NCBI GenBank assembly: GCA_006503475.1
Contig: RSEH01000054.1
Location: 1-64,000, forward strand
From: Stentor roeselii
Taxonomy: Eukaryota > Ciliophora > Heterotrichea > Heterotrichida > Stentoridae
Direction: 5' to 3'
Length of the DNA: 64,000 nucleotides
Under the pieces are notes generated by a model. The model did no database searches. It had not been told where the DNA came from and saw only the letters and a list, made by a program, of their open reading frames with translations. Each line of letters begins with the position of its first letter. Position 1 is the first letter of the stretch. Of this stretch, positions 1 to 12,967 are shown one piece after another. Made by a program: the position numbers and the translations under genes.

Positions 1-2987
1 TCAGAGCGAAACCAAGAAGGAGTGGCTAAAAAATAAAATTGACTTGGAATAGAACCGATGAATGTAGAGCCACTACTCGCTAAAATTAATGAACTTACTG
101 AACTGTCTTCATTTGGAATAGAAGAACTGGCAGTTAGGGTTAATTGAATACCTGAAGAGTAACTGAAAAGTTCACTGATGTTGAAATCTACTTGGGCACC
201 TGTTTTCAATTCTCCATCTTCACAGGTTAATGTAATGGTGCAAGTGTTGTCACTTTCTAAATTGCAAGATGTTTTATTATGAGAACAGTTTATGTTTATC
301 AAGAATGTCTCGATTGATGAGGAACAAGTTGAATTTTCTACACATTGACCACCGAATGAATAGAGAGAAAGTTTAAAGGAAATAGTTTTTGACTGAAATG
401 ATGAGACTCGAGATTCCATGATGATTAAAGGAACTTGGTATTTTGATTCATAAATGTTTGCTTTTGTGAATGTCAAAAAACCTGTTGAGAGGGTTAGGAT
501 AGACACAGTGATGAATATAACGGTAAAAGTTCCTCCTATGGTTGTCTTTTTCTTTTTGACGTAAATATCTGGATCCTCGTGTCCTAGTTCATATAGGTCG
601 ATTTTTTTAAATTGGATTCGTAATTTCTTTATTAATATACAACAGATAACGATAAAACTAGCTGAAATGGTCAATACAAGAAGTATTATTAGTTGGTCGT
701 TCGTGATATCAGTTTCTTTATAAGATGAAGGTTGAGATGAGCTAAAAGTTATTATTTCCTGGTAATCATATGGATTTATGCTACCAACTGGACAATACGT
801 GTTATTTGGACAGGGTATGCATTCTTGAGCTGCTGTTTCGTTATTAAATGTACCCTCAGCACAAGGAATGCATTGCGAAATACTTGTTGATGCAATTTTG
901 TTGTTAAATGTTCCAGGTTTACACTCCTGGCATTCTAGACTTCCTTGTTTATCATTAAATGTTCCCATTCTACAAGGTTCACATTTATCACCAGAAATAA
1001 AAGTACCTGCAGAGCAGAGAGCCTTGCATAAGCTGATGGAATTGCACAGGTCTTCAATATCGAACTTTGCGAAAATAGGGTTTCCAACGAGATGAAGAAC
1101 AGAAGAAAATCCACCCCTTCCTCCTCCATATACATACAAAGTTTTGTTAAAATAAACATAACCAGCTGCAAAGCTATTGAAGTTGATTGAATCATCGATT
1201 TTTCTATATTCTTGTCCTTGTCCCAAAACAAGAGTATTAGAAAATGTAGTCTGATACCAATACTCTCCTCCAATACTGATTATATAATTTCCGACATGAA
1301 CTTGATTAGAAAAGCTAGGAAACGGCGTGAAGTTCAAAGAAAAAAAAGAATGCCAAGTCATAGATGAGAAATTGAAAAAATAAATTTGATCTGAGCCATA
1401 ACCCAATTCCAGACATCCAAGAGAAACAAAGAAAACATCATCATCAATCCAACAATAAGGCGAGCTCACTCTTTGCATTCCTTCAGAAGAAAGCAGTTTA
1501 AATTCATTAGTTCCAATATCATACTGCCATAGTTCATTTGATTTATCTTGATTTCTTTCTCCTCCGTAAAGATAGACTTTAAGGTTTTTGACTACCATGC
1601 AAGCACCTTTAGCAGGACTTGGCTTAGATAAGCTTATTGGTTTCAGCTCAGTCCATTTCCCAGTATTCGAGTTAAAAGCAAACATGTCATCTTTTAATTC
1701 AAAAAAATCAGTTCCTCCCCAGATAACAAAAATGTCGCCTTCTGAGGCTGCCGAATGATGATATCTTTGACTTGGAATATCACCTTTTAATACTACTGAC
1801 TCCCAGGTTTCAGATATTAAGTCCAAGGTCCAAATATCGTTAAAAATAGTCTTTGAATCGACTCCTCCGAAAATAAATAACTTTGAGTTTATAGCTACCA
1901 TTGAATGATGAGATCTTTCCGGAGGTTGCTCAAAATGATCGTTGTATAGGTTAAATTTAAAATTTATTAGATTTATTTGACCTAAAGCATTTGAAAAAGC
2001 GTAATTTGTATTAGTTAATCTTCCAAAAAGGAATAAAGAGTCAAATATTACAGTTAATCTTATATTAATATAATCGTTTAATCCTTTTGGAATTATTTTT
2101 AAATATTTCCATATCTTTTGATCATCTATCAAACTTATCTTTAAACTGTCGAATGTTTTATCATTCAATTTATATGGATACTTGCATAATACGTATAATT
2201 CGTCCTTATATATAAAAGATCCAGTTCTTTTTTTGCAACTGGTGGTAAAATTTCGATCAAGGATTAGAGTCCAAGTATGAGTTATTAGGGAATAACTGTA
2301 TAAATTTAGAAAGTAATATTGATCTTCCTTAGATTCATATATCAAATCAGTTAATAAAATATTTCCATAGTAATATTCAATAGCAGAATCATCGAGCACA
2401 CCAAACCGATATATATTCTCTTCAAGCCATTCCCACTGGAAATTACTACAATTCAGCCTAATTATAATTTACCTGTAAAAATAATTAGGAATCTCTGGAT
2501 TATTTGAACCTGTATAAATCACAAAATACTTGATCCAATTCTCAACATAAGAAGTATATAAATACCAAATCGGAAATGGATTATTAGTAGTTGTAACTTT
2601 TTCCCACATGTTTGTATAAAATTCATATACCCAGAGATCATTTTGATATCCGAGATCAGAATTTCCTCCATATATGAACAGTTTCAACCCATCTAAACTT
2701 GAAAAGCCTCCTAAAAAGGTACGAGGAGCTGCTTAAAGTTTACATGGACTTTCTAGTGAACCAGGGAATATCTTTTCCCAAGAGAATGTCGATAATGAAT
2801 ATTCCCAAAGATCGTCATATAGATGATCGTAGTAACTACCTCCGAAGATTATGATAGAGTATCTGTTCTCGAAGTAAACCATAAGTGGATTTTGTCTTAT
2901 TGGCGGAGGTGATTTCGATTGAGGAATGAAATCGACTTTTAGTGAGATGCTAAGCCAGATGTTTAAGAATAGATATAGTGATATCAT
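1..2987 (-). CDS. Kelch-propeller / Cys-rich / multi-TM membrane protein, left copy (3' end beyond window)
   Basis: This is the mirror copy of the complete gene at 7163-10588. Reading leftward, exon 1 is 2744-2987, exon 2 is 2473-2728 and exon 3 runs from 2457 off the window edge. The 15-nt introns are 2729-2743 and 2458-2472. About 985 of the 1131 residues of its twin are encoded, so the third membrane span and cytoplasmic tail lie outside. It keeps the signal peptide, Kelch repeats, ephrin-receptor-like Cys repeats and first two membrane spans. Exon 3 is nearly identical to the twin (a few substitutions, for example L to V in the region after TM2), while exons 1 and 2 differ noticeably. The start sits in CTTATAAATG. 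An in-frame TAA near 2732 lies inside intron 1 and is not a real stop. Nothing suggests it is broken within the window. Confidence 0.85.
2458..2472 (-). other. 15-nt intron 2 of the left Kelch gene
   Basis: Read on the minus strand it is GTAAATTATAATTAG, identical to intron 2 of the right copy. Removing it joins exon 2 to the long exon 3 frame inside an Arg codon. Confidence 0.9.
2729..2743 (-). other. 15-nt intron 1 of the left Kelch gene
   Basis: Minus-strand sequence GTAAACTTTAAGCAG, identical to intron 1 of the right copy although the flanking exons have diverged. It contains an in-frame TAA; splicing restores the Kelch frame. Confidence 0.9.
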
Positions 2988-5900
2988 TTATAAGTATATT
3001 GAGCATCTATGGAAGGTATATATATTTGGAGATGTGAAGGAGTGAACTGATTAAATTTTAGGAATATTACAGAAGTATATGAAGGCTTTTAATATTATAA
3101 TCTTAGGATTTCTTTATAATGAAGACTTGTAAGTCAAGAAATATTTTCTTTTAATGGAATCTTATTATAAATTCAAATTTATGTATTGATTAGTTATTTT
3201 TTGAAAAAGTGCTAAATTATATTAAATCATAATTCTCTGTTCATTAGTTATATAAGCTTGGATATAATCAATTAAATTGCACCTATTTAGCAAATTATTT
3301 TGATAAAACATTATTTGAGAATGAAAAATCAATAAGTTCATTCTAAAAAAAGATAATCTAAGATTTTCATAGAGAATCCATTTGATTTAATCACAATTAT
3401 ATAGCTTTTCAAATAGTTCATAAATATTGAAAGTAAATTTTAGTTTCTCCTGAGAGTCTTTCTTAATTTTTTGTCTTCGAGAAATCATAACTGATCGAGA
3501 CCAAAAAACTATCTAAAATAGAAAATAAGTCCAATTGATTTGCCTATAAAAAATGAAGAAAATATATAATTTTCTACGTCTACTTTTTATTTAATTGCTC
3601 TACAATTTTTTTTTATATCTTTATCATATAAAAATTTATCTACAAAATTTTGAAGAAATTTATAAAATATAAAACTCCATTATAATTAAAATCTTAATGC
3701 TTTTTGTATAAAATTTAGAATTTAGATTTGAAATAAATAGAGCTATTCCATTAAATTTATAAGGGAACGAGTTCCAAATAATAAGCGCCTATATTTATTG
3801 ATCTTAAAATAAATTTTATATTTAGGAGTTCCTAGAATATTGTGAGGGCTAAGGTTTTGGATTAAAGTATTGAATTTAACTTTAAAGCTTTATTTAAAAA
3901 ATATTAAATTTTTTTCCATAGTTAAAAACTTATTTGCAAACCAGCTCGATATCGGAAAAAAATGTTCTTACCATAACGAAAAAAATTTATAAATTAAAGT
4001 ACTTATTACCCTAAAAATATCAGAAGGATTTGGCTAATCTAATCTTCAGATAGCTAAAGCACTTATGCTATCCTACCTTTAATTTTTCTTAAATAGATAT
4101 AGGATTCAATGCTCTATCATAAATATGCAATTTATTCACTTTTAATTTTTGGAGTTTATAATTGATTATTATACTTAATAATTATAATTTTGAGATACAA
4201 ATTGAACTAAAACATTAAGTTGTATGTTTATTATTTCAAATACAAAATTACAATTAATCTAAATCGAAAATCATCCAAATTACTATTGATATCTTAATTA
4301 GCAATTAAACAAACGAACTCTGCATAAACCTGATACCAATTACTCCTCATTCTAATAGTTTTACAACAATAAATTATTGAATATAAATTACAAGAAATAA
4401 TAATTTAATCGAATGATCTATAAGAAAAACTTAATTTATATAAACGAATATATATATATTAGAGTTAAGAAATCTTTAAGCACTATAATATTTATTTTTG
4501 AATTTGATCTGGGTTAATTAAGTTTAAAATGCTGACCCTGATCACTTTTTGTAAATTTCATAATGATTTAATTATCTTATTATGTCTATAGATGCAATTA
4601 TTTTAGAAGTGAATTTCATAAGCATTCTATTGGGTCTTAGAATTTTATTTTTAAGATCTTGGGATTAATGAATGAAAAAGTAATAAAGAATTAATAGCTT
4701 AGGTGTTGGAAATAAACTTAATTTTCTTTTTAAATTGCATTGAATTTAAGTTGACTTATAAAAATTGTTTAAAGCACAAATCATAATACAATCGTTAACT
4801 TTCTCTAAATAATAGCTAGAATGAGATATTCAGTCCTAATATCAAAGCTATTCAATGTTTATTATCGTAACTTCACAGATAAAGAATAATTCCAAAAGTA
4901 AACTTCTACTAATCACAAGGATTACTGTGATATAAACATAAGCAAATGCACAAATTATAAGCAAATTTCCATGTTTTAAAAAGATCATAAGCATTTTTTT
5001 AGGTTTTTGTTAAAAGTAATGAAAAGTGCGATATCCTGACGATAATTGTAATCTATCAATCTTGGATAGAATGGAGTATCAACTACTGCTGTGATTAAAT
5101 ATTAAAAATAATGAATTTGAAAAAAGAAATAATTTTAGAATATAAATCCTATTTTTAAATGCGAATAATACAGTCCTAAACTTCAACACTCTTCAAGTCG
5201 GAAAGTACTTTAAGCTTGACAGTCTTTTTCAGTCACAAGATTTTAAATTAAGGGTTTTTGTTTTAAGCTTAAAAAATCCAAAGTTGGGCAAGGCTCTCAG
5301 ATAGAAAATTTCCGAAACTTATACTTCCGATATTAATAATTTCACTGTATAGATAATTTCCAAAAGTTTCATAATATGTTAAGTATATTGAAATTAAGAT
5401 ATTATTTGATATAATAAGTACATAAAATTCACTTTACTAGAAGATTTAGACATCAAAATTAATATTTTTTAAGATAAAATGAAAACTAATCCAAATACTA
5501 GAGTAAAAAGATAAAAATATAAATCTGACGATTAGAGACATGCAGAATTGAATCAGTAAGACCCAAACTTCCGAAAATTTGTATCCTTTCACATATTTGC
5601 ATAAAAATTAACTTTAATATTCTTTAAAAATAAAATCGTTGGATTATCAAAGAAATTTCTATGCTAAGGGTATAACCTGCTTAGTTTTTTATACTTTAGC
5701 GAATTTCTTGAGATTTTATCAAACTTTATTTTAATTGCCTTAGAAAATTGGGAGATTATTCAGATTAATTAAATACAATATTATTGAAATATAGGCTATT
5801 TCTTAAATTCGATAAGTGATACTCTTATTCACTTATGAAAAAATGAAATTAAGGGCAAATATCCATTATAAGTTCTTCAAAATTTGCAATAAATCTCAAA

Positions 5901-7162
5901 GGTATTTATAGAGTTTAATTTTAACAAAACTTCAAAATTATAATTCTTAAGTATAATAATCAATTATAAACTTCAACATTACAAAGAATAATTTACTTAT
6001 TTATGATAGAGCTTTGAATCCTATATGTGTTTAATAAAAAATTAAAGGTAGGATAGCATAATTACTTTAACTATCTGAAGATTAGATTAACCAAATCCTT
6101 ATGATATATTTAGGTTAATCAATAATAAAATTTATAAATTGAATAATTTGTTAATTTTTTACTTTATGGTTAGAATATTTTTTTTCAATATCGAACTGGT
6201 TTTGCATATAAGTTTTTAAGTATGGAAAAAAAATCTAACACTTTTTAAATAAAGATTTAAGTTAAATTAAAAACTTTAATCCAAATTCGTACCCTCCCAA
6301 CATTCTAGCAACTCCTAAATATAACATTTAGTTCAAGATCAATAAATTAAGGTGTTTATTATTTGGAACTCGCTCCTTTATATATTTTATGAAATAGCTA
6401 TCAATTTCAAAACCTAATTCTAAAATTTTATACAAAAGCATTAAGATTTTAATAAAAATGCAGTCTAAGAATTTTATAAATTTCTTCAAAATTTTGTAGA
6501 TAAATTTTTATATGATAAAGATATAAAAAAAAATGTAGAGCAATTAAAAAAAAGTAGACGTAGAAAAATTATATATTTTCTTCATTTTTTATACAAAAAT
6601 CAATTGGACTTATTTTCTATTTTAGATAGTTTTTGAAGTTTTTTGGTCTCTATCAATTATGATTTTTCGAAGACAAAAAATTATTAAAGACTGTCAGGAG
6701 AAACTAAAATTTACTTTCAATATTTTTAGAACTAACTGAGAAGCTACATAATTGTGATTAAATCAAATGGATTCTCTATGAAGATTTTAGATTATCTTTT
6801 TTAGAATGAACTTATTGATTTTTCATTCTCAAATAATGTTGTATCAAAATCATTTGCTAAATAGGTGCAATTTTATTGATTATATCCAAGCTAGCATCCT
6901 AACTAATTAACAGAGAATTAAGATTCAATATAATTTAGCACTTTTTCAAAAAATAACTTATAAATATATAAAATTAAGATCATAATAATTCCATTAAAAG
7001 AAAATATTTTTTGACTTACAAGTCTTCATTATAAAGAAATTCTAAAATAATGATAATAAAAGCTTTCATATGCTTCTGTAATATTCCTAAAATTTAATCA
7101 GTTCACTCCTTCACATCTCCAAATATTATATAACTTCCATAGATGCTCAATATACTTATAAA
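2988..7162. other. Intergenic region between the head-to-head Kelch genes
   Basis: 4.2 kb of very AT-rich DNA separates the two start codons. Positions 2988-4193 and 5931-7162 are the diverged inner parts of the inverted repeat. Landmarks such as the T/A-rich blocks near 3590 and 6560 and the matching stretch at 4024-4090 / 6030-6100 pair up. The 1.7-kb centre (about 4194-5930) has no counterpart. I see no convincing gene, RNA or transposase; all reading frames are short. Confidence 0.7.
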
Positions 7163-10100
7163 ATGGTATCACTATGTCTATTCTTAAGCGTCTGGATTAG
7201 CATGTCACTAAAATTCGATTTCATTCCTCAATCGAAACCACCTCCGCCAATACGACAAAATCCACTTATGGTCTACATCGAGAAAAGAAACTCCATCATA
7301 ATCTTCGGAGGTAGTTACTACGATCATCTCTATGATGATCTCTGGGAATATTCATTATCGACATTCTCTTGGGAAAAGATATTACCTAGTTCAGTAGAGA
7401 CTCCATGTAAACTTTAAGCAGCTGCTCGAACCTATGTAGGAGGCTTTTTAAGTTTAGATGGGTGGAAACTTTACATATATGGAGGAAAATCTAATCTCGG
7501 ATATCAAAATGATCTCTGGGTATATGAATTTTATACAAGCATGTGGGAGAAAGTTACGACTACTAAAAATCCATTTCCGATTTGGTATTTATATACTTCT
7601 TATGTTGAGAATTGGATCAAGTATTTTGTGATTTATACAGGTTCAAATAATCCAGAGATTCCTAGTTATTTTTACAGGTAAATTATAATTAGGCTGAATT
7701 GTAGTAATTTCCAGTGGGAATGGCTTGAAGAGAATATATATCGGTTTGGTGTGCTCGATGATTCTGCTATTGAATATTACTATGGAAATATTTTATTAAC
7801 TGATTTGATATATGAATCTAAGGAAGATCAATATTACTTTCTAAATTTATACAGTTATTCCCTAATAACTCATACTTGGACTCTAATCCTTGATCGAAAT
7901 TTTACCACCAGTTGCAAAAAAAGAACTGGATCTTTTATATATAAGGACGAATTATACGTATTATGCAAGTATCCATATAAATTGAATGATAAAACATTCG
8001 ACAGTTTAAAGATAAGTTTGATAGATGATCAAAAGATATGGAAATATTTAAAAATAATTCCAAAAGGATTAAACGATTATATTAATATAAGATTAACTGT
8101 AATATTTGACTCTTTATTCCTTTTTGGAAGATTAACTAATACAAATTACGCTTTTTCAAATGCTTTAGGTCAAATAAATCTAATAAATTTTAAATTTAAC
8201 CTATACAACGATCATTTTGAGCAACCTCCGGAAAGATCTCATCATTCAATGGTAGCTATAAACTCAAAGTTATTTATTTTCGGAGGAGTCGATTCAAAGA
8301 CTATTTTTAACGATATTTGGACCTTGGACTTAATATCTGAAACCTGGGAGTCAGTAGTATTAAAAGGTGATATTCCAAGTCAAAGATATCATCATTCGGC
8401 AGCCTCAGAAGGCGACATTTTTGTTATCTGGGGAGGAACTGATTTTTTTGAATTAAAAGATGACATGTTTGCTTTTAACTCGAATACTGGGAAATGGACT
8501 GAGCTGAAACCAATAAGCTTATCTAAGCCAAGTCCTGCTAAAGGTGCTTGCATGGTAGTCAAAAACCTTAAAGTCTATCTTTACGGAGGAGAAAGAAATC
8601 AAGATAAATCAAATGAACTATGGCAGTATGATATTGGAACTAATGAATTTAAACTGCTTTCTTCTGAAGGAATGCAAAGAGTGAGCTCGCCTTATTGTTG
8701 GATTGATGATGATGTTTTCTTTGTTTCTCTTGGATGTCTGGAATTGGGTTATGGCTCAGATCAAATTTATTTTTTCAATTTCTCATCTATGACTTGGCAT
8801 TCTTTTTTTTCTTTGAACTTCACGCCGTTTCCTAGCTTTTCTAATCAAGTTCATGTCGGAAATTATATAATCAGTATTGGAGGAGAGTATTGGTATCAGA
8901 CTACATTTTCTAATACTCTTGTTTTGGGACAAGGACAAGAATATAGAAAAATCGATGATTCAATCAACTTCAATAGCTTTGCAGCTGGTTATGTTTATTT
9001 TAACAAAACTTTGTATGTATATGGAGGAGGAAGGGGTGGATTTTCTTCTGTTCTTCATCTCGTTGGAAACCCTATTTTCGCAAAGTTCGATATTGAAGAC
9101 CTGTGCAATTCCATCAGCTTATGCAAGGCTCTCTGCTCTGCAGGTACTTTTATTTCTGGTGATAAATGTGAACCTTGTAGAATGGGAACATTTAATGATA
9201 AACAAGGAAGTCTAGAATGCCAGGAGTGTAAACCTGGAACATTTAACAACAAAATTGCATCAACAAGTATTTCGCAATGCATTCCTTGTGCTGAGGGTAC
9301 ATTTAATAACGAAACAGCAGCTCAAGAATGCATACCCTGTCCAAATAACACGTATTGTCCAGTTGGTAGCATAAATCCATATGATTACCAGGAAATAATA
9401 ACTTTTAGCTCATCTCAACCTTCATCTTATAAAGAAACTGATATCACGAACGACCAACTAATAATACTTCTTGTATTGACCATTTCAGCTAGTTTTATCG
9501 TTATCTGTTGTATATTAATAAAGAAATTACGAATCCAATTTAAAAAAATCGACCTATATGAACTAGGACACGAGGATCCAGATATTTACGTCAAAAAGAA
9601 AAAGACAACCATAGGAGGAACTTTTACCGTTATATTCATCACTGTGTCTATCCTAACCCTCTCAACAGGTTTTTTGACATTCACAAAAGCAAACATTTAT
9701 GAATCAAAATACCAAGTTCCTTTAATCATCATGGAATCTCGAGTCTCATCATTTCAGTCAAAAACTATTTCCTTTAAACTTTCTCTCTATTCATTCGGTG
9801 GTCAATGTGTAGAAAATTCAACTTGTTCCTCATCAATCGAGACATTCTTGATAAACATAAACTGTTCTCATAATAAAACATTTTGCAATTTAGAAAGTGA
9901 CAACACTTGCACCATTACATTAACCTGTGAAGATGGAGAATTGAAAACAGGTGCCCAATTAGATTTCAACATCAGTGAACTTTTCAGTTACTCTTCAGGT
10001 ATTCAATTAACCCTAACTGCCAGTTCTTCTATTCCAAATGAAGACAGTTCAGTAAGTTCATTAATTTTAGCGAGTAGTGGCTCTACATTCATTGGTTCTA

Positions 10101-10588
10101 TTCCAAGTCAATTTTATTTTTTAGCCACTCCTTCTTGGTTTCGCTCTGAGTCAAATAAATGGGAAAGTGATGTAACTGGTTATCATATATCTGAAAGTAA
10201 CAGTCCTACTCATGGAAGCAAGCATTCTAACCAAGATGTTTCTTTTGTTTCTAACTTTTATGTTAAAGTTTTAATGGAAATCAGCTCCAGTGTGCTTATC
10301 ACTGAAAGACTTACAAAACAAGACTTTTTCATTTTTGCTTCTGCTATACTTGGAGCTGCTTCAGGATTATTTGGAATTATTGGATTTATTATGAGATATT
10401 TTGAAATGCTTTATAAAAAAATTTTTAAATCTCGAAAAAATAAAATTGTTTCGAATAATCGAGATGGACCTGATATTGAAAAAAATATTTCTGATAAGAA
10501 TGTGAATGTATCTAAAGATGATTTGATAACTGTTCAAGTAGAAAATCTGGATAGTGAATCTAAAATTGAGATAAATCAAGAAAATTAG
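7163..10588 (+). CDS. Kelch-propeller / Cys-rich / multi-TM membrane protein, right copy (complete)
   Basis: Exons 7163-7406, 7422-7677 and 7693-10588 give 1131 residues; the summed exon length is a multiple of three. Residues 1 to about 18 are a signal peptide. Kelch repeats follow, recognised by hydrophobic-strand plus GG motifs with a downstream DLW (IIIFGG near residue 47, LYIYGG, LFIFGG near 360, VYLYGG near 463, LYVYGG near 605). Residues about 644-722 hold CxxC-rich ephrin-receptor-like repeats (repeated C-x-x-G-T-F). Membrane spans lie near 756-778, 809-830 and 1044-1067, with a basic stretch after TM1 and an acidic, Asn-rich tail. It is probably a cell-surface receptor-like or adhesion protein; the ligand is unknown. 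The start follows CTTATAAAATGG. The gene ends with TAG. It is the twin of the gene at 1-2987. Confidence 0.92.
7407..7421 (+). other. 15-nt intron 1 of the right Kelch gene
   Basis: GTAAACTTTAAGCAG. An in-frame TAA at 7415-7417 would end the protein after 84 residues. Splicing turns the junction into a Ser codon and continues the Kelch frame (ARTYVGGF). Length and sequence match the heterotrich 15-nt intron type. Confidence 0.93.
7678..7692 (+). other. 15-nt intron 2 of the right Kelch gene
   Basis: GTAAATTATAATTAG. Splicing joins exon 2 to the long third exon through an Arg codon and bypasses TAA and TAG triplets in the unspliced frame. Confidence 0.93.
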
Positions 10589-11760
10589 ATATTTGGTAAA
10601 TTAGTAGGAATTAAAATTTTTTATGGAATCAGAAGATCTGAAGTAATCCTCGCAATTTAAGAACTTTAAAATCATTACAGATATATTTTATTTCTTTATA
10701 ATTGCTTTAAGAAAATTTAAAGTTATAAATCAGAGTTTCCAATTAAATCAAATTCGATTTAGAAATCCTCAAATTTCAGGAATTTCAAGTTTTTAAAATC
10801 TAAATTTAAATAAATTTTCCATCCTTAGTATATGACAAAACTTAGAGTAAAGAATGAACTTTTATCAAATTATTAAAACAGTTCGTAATACAACATATAA
10901 AAATCTTAAATTGTAAAATTCAACCATTATCTAAGAAGTATTTATTTGCCCAAGCCAGGCCTCAATAATCAGATCTAGAATGTCAGGTTAATAAATAAAT
11001 TATTTTGCTAAAGCACATTAAATTCCGTAGTTTTTAAAACTAAAGAGAAATTTTCTAGTAGCGGTCGAGCAAGCCTAAAAAGTAAACTAATATCTTAACT
11101 TTCATTTAAAAATATTAGACTTTTGAACTAAATATCACAGAAAAAAATTTTAAATAAATTTGGGCTGAGCCACTTATAATGATCCATCTAGTTTCATTTT
11201 CTGTCTCAATAGTCAGAATGATCAAAGATTTAAAGGTTTGACTTTGATTCTTTAAACTTTAAATTTTCAGTCAAATCGAATGACAAAGAACTTTCATTCG
11301 GTTTTCATCGATTTTTACTATGAAATTCTTTTCTTAGTTAAGTGAACTCGATATTAAAAACAAAATTTAAAAGTTTATTCAAGAAAAAGCCTTATTGGTC
11401 TTGAAATTAAGGTAATGAATGAAAGGTTTACGTTTAAAGATTGGGCTATTAATGAATTTTTTCTGTGTTTCAAACTTGAGTCGCAGAAAGTCTCTAAAAG
11501 TAGTTATTGGAGATAGATCGATCTATAATATTAGACTATATGAGAAGCAGTTAGATCACACTTTGAAATAATATATATCATCAAATCTTATTACTTAATA
11601 GATGAATGAGTTAGTCAACTATGTTTAAGGTTGAAATTATTAAAGATTATATTTTTATTATGATCTTCAAGATTGGTTTATTTCTCACTCATTTGTGATT
11701 TTTAGTATTTATATTATCGTATTTCCAACCAGATTAATGTATCTTCTATTCTTATAATAA

Positions 11761-11958
11761 AATTTTTCAAATCCTACTACGATAGTGCAAACTTCAGATA
11801 GAGAACAGCGAGGTGAGGAGTCTAAAAAGATTCAAATTGTAAAACAAGATATTACTAATCTCTTAGAATTCACTAATAAAACTAAAGAAAAACTTGACCC
11901 TTTAAAAGAAAAGAACCTCAAAAAAAATGATTTACTTGAAGTCTTGAGAGAATTGTAA
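11761..11958 (+). pseudogene. Possible 3' remnant of a charged, coiled-coil-like gene
   Basis: An open frame of 65 codons ends with TAA at 11956-11958 and is preceded by TAA codons, with no ATG in a good context. The peptide is rich in Lys, Glu, Asp and Gln, alternates with Leu/Ile (for example LLEFTNKTKEKLDPLKEKNL) and ends in a Leu/Glu-rich tail, unlike the Phe/Ile-rich translation of the DNA around it. It could be the last exon of a decayed or unrecognised gene, or chance. No family assigned. Confidence 0.25.
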
Positions 11959-12768
11959 AGTTAACTAATATTTTGATTACTTCATTTAAAACACAATTTC
12001 ATATAAAGTTTTTCTCAAACTTCTTTATTTTCACCTATGAAAGAAACACCTTCAGTTCAATGCTCTTATTTCCTAAACTTCTATTTTGTTTTCATAGAAG
12101 AATCTTTTCGATTCTGAGAGATAATTTCAACCTACAACAAAAAATTAATTTGTTTAATCTCCATTTCGATATTAGGGAGTATTGTGTTGGGTTTTTATAT
12201 TCATGATCACAAATCTGTCAAAATATCAATCTATTGTATTATCTTAAACTATTGTTTCAATTCCAAGTCCTCTCACCTTCCATTAATCGATCAACCCTTA
12301 ATTAATTCACTTCTCTTAACCAAAATTTTTAACAGAGTTTATTTCATCTCATCTGCTGTAACTTTCAAAAGCTATTCTTCTTAATCACCGCCAAAGGAGT
12401 GTATCTTTAAGTTTACCTTTTTCCGAGTTCATCTTTATTTTTCCTTGCTTGATTCCCTGACTATTTCAAGATTTGTAAATTTTGGAGATATTAAATCCGG
12501 ACTATCATTTAGGTTACATAACTCATTACTAAAATTATCTTGAATTTATTTCCATGATTCAAATAATAAATTATAAATAGTTGATAAATGAAATATTTTT
12601 AGATATAAATTTGACATTTGAATATTATACTAAAAAAAAATTTTATTCAAATATTACAAATTATTGGAATATAGATAGAAAAATATAAATTATTATGGAA
12701 GGTGAAATACATTTTATAGACAGTGAAAGATGTTAAGCAGGTTAAATATAGATTAGATTGATTACATA

Positions 12769-12906
12769 ATGCACAATCAAGTAGCATTATTTGAATTAAT
12801 TAATTACCAGAAGTTAGTAGCATAGCAGGATAAAACTGGGAATGCAATCAAAGCTATAATCGCATCAGGATATGTTCTTAATATTTCACATGATGATGAA
12901 AACTGA
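12769..12906 (+). pseudogene. Possible short gene remnant beside the anoctamin 3' end
   Basis: From an ATG at 12769 the frame is open to TGA at 12904-12906 except for a single TAG at 12823-12825. The translation has balanced composition (NQVALFELINYQKL, then AIKAIIASGYVLNISHDDEN) faintly like a repeat-protein helix pair. It is too short to assign. It lies 61 bases beyond the anoctamin stop codon and faces it. Confidence 0.2.
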
Positions 12907-12967
12907 GTGCAGTTTATAATATTCTACATAAACCCACTCCAAACAATACCTCCAAATCAAATATCAT

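Larger units (their letters stand above)
1..4193. repeat. Left arm of a large inverted duplication
   Basis: This stretch is the reverse complement of 5931-10149. In the gene-bearing part, left and right positions add up to 10150 at both ends (1 pairs with 10149, start codon 2987 with 7163), so there is no net indel over 3 kb. By hand I found only three mismatches in the outermost 540 bases. Toward the centre the arms diverge: exon 1 differs at many residues and the intergenic part is roughly 90% alike with small indels (near 4024 the sum is 10124). Similarity fades near 4193. The outer limit is unknown because the arm meets the window edge. Confidence 0.93.
5931..10149. repeat. Right arm of the large inverted duplication
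   Basis: Reverse complement of 1-4193. Pairing is near-perfect from about 7660 to 10149 (most of exon 3 and intron 2) and decays toward 5931. The arm probably continues beyond 10149, but its partner would lie left of the window. Confidence 0.93.
10589..12967. other. AT-rich intergenic region with weak coding-like remnants
   Basis: 2.4 kb without a convincing gene. Short open frames at 11973-12384 are rich in Phe/Ile/Leu and look like chance. Two stretches look slightly more coding-like: 11761-11958 and 12769-12906, listed separately. I saw no RNA gene or repeat. Confidence 0.6.

Noticed and set aside
1-60. A telomere at the left window edge
   Set aside because: No C4A/G4T-like or other telomeric repeat is present; the arm simply runs off the window.
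935-1273. A 112-codon frame, repeated identically at 8877-9215
   Set aside because: It is an out-of-frame shadow of Kelch exon 3; its identity in both arms only reflects the near-identical DNA.
7407-7421. In-frame TAA conserved in both Kelch copies, suggesting reassigned stop codons
   Set aside because: It lies in a 15-nt GT...AG intron, and splicing restores a Kelch motif. Other genes end properly at TAA, TAG and TGA.
1-10149. Inverted repeat as a transposable element with terminal repeats
   Set aside because: The arms carry a host-type membrane protein gene, the centre has no transposase, and no target duplication can be seen.
11973-12384. Two overlapping short frames of 77 and 66 codons
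   Set aside because: The composition is Phe/Ile/Leu/Ser-rich as in random AT DNA, with no start context and no motif.
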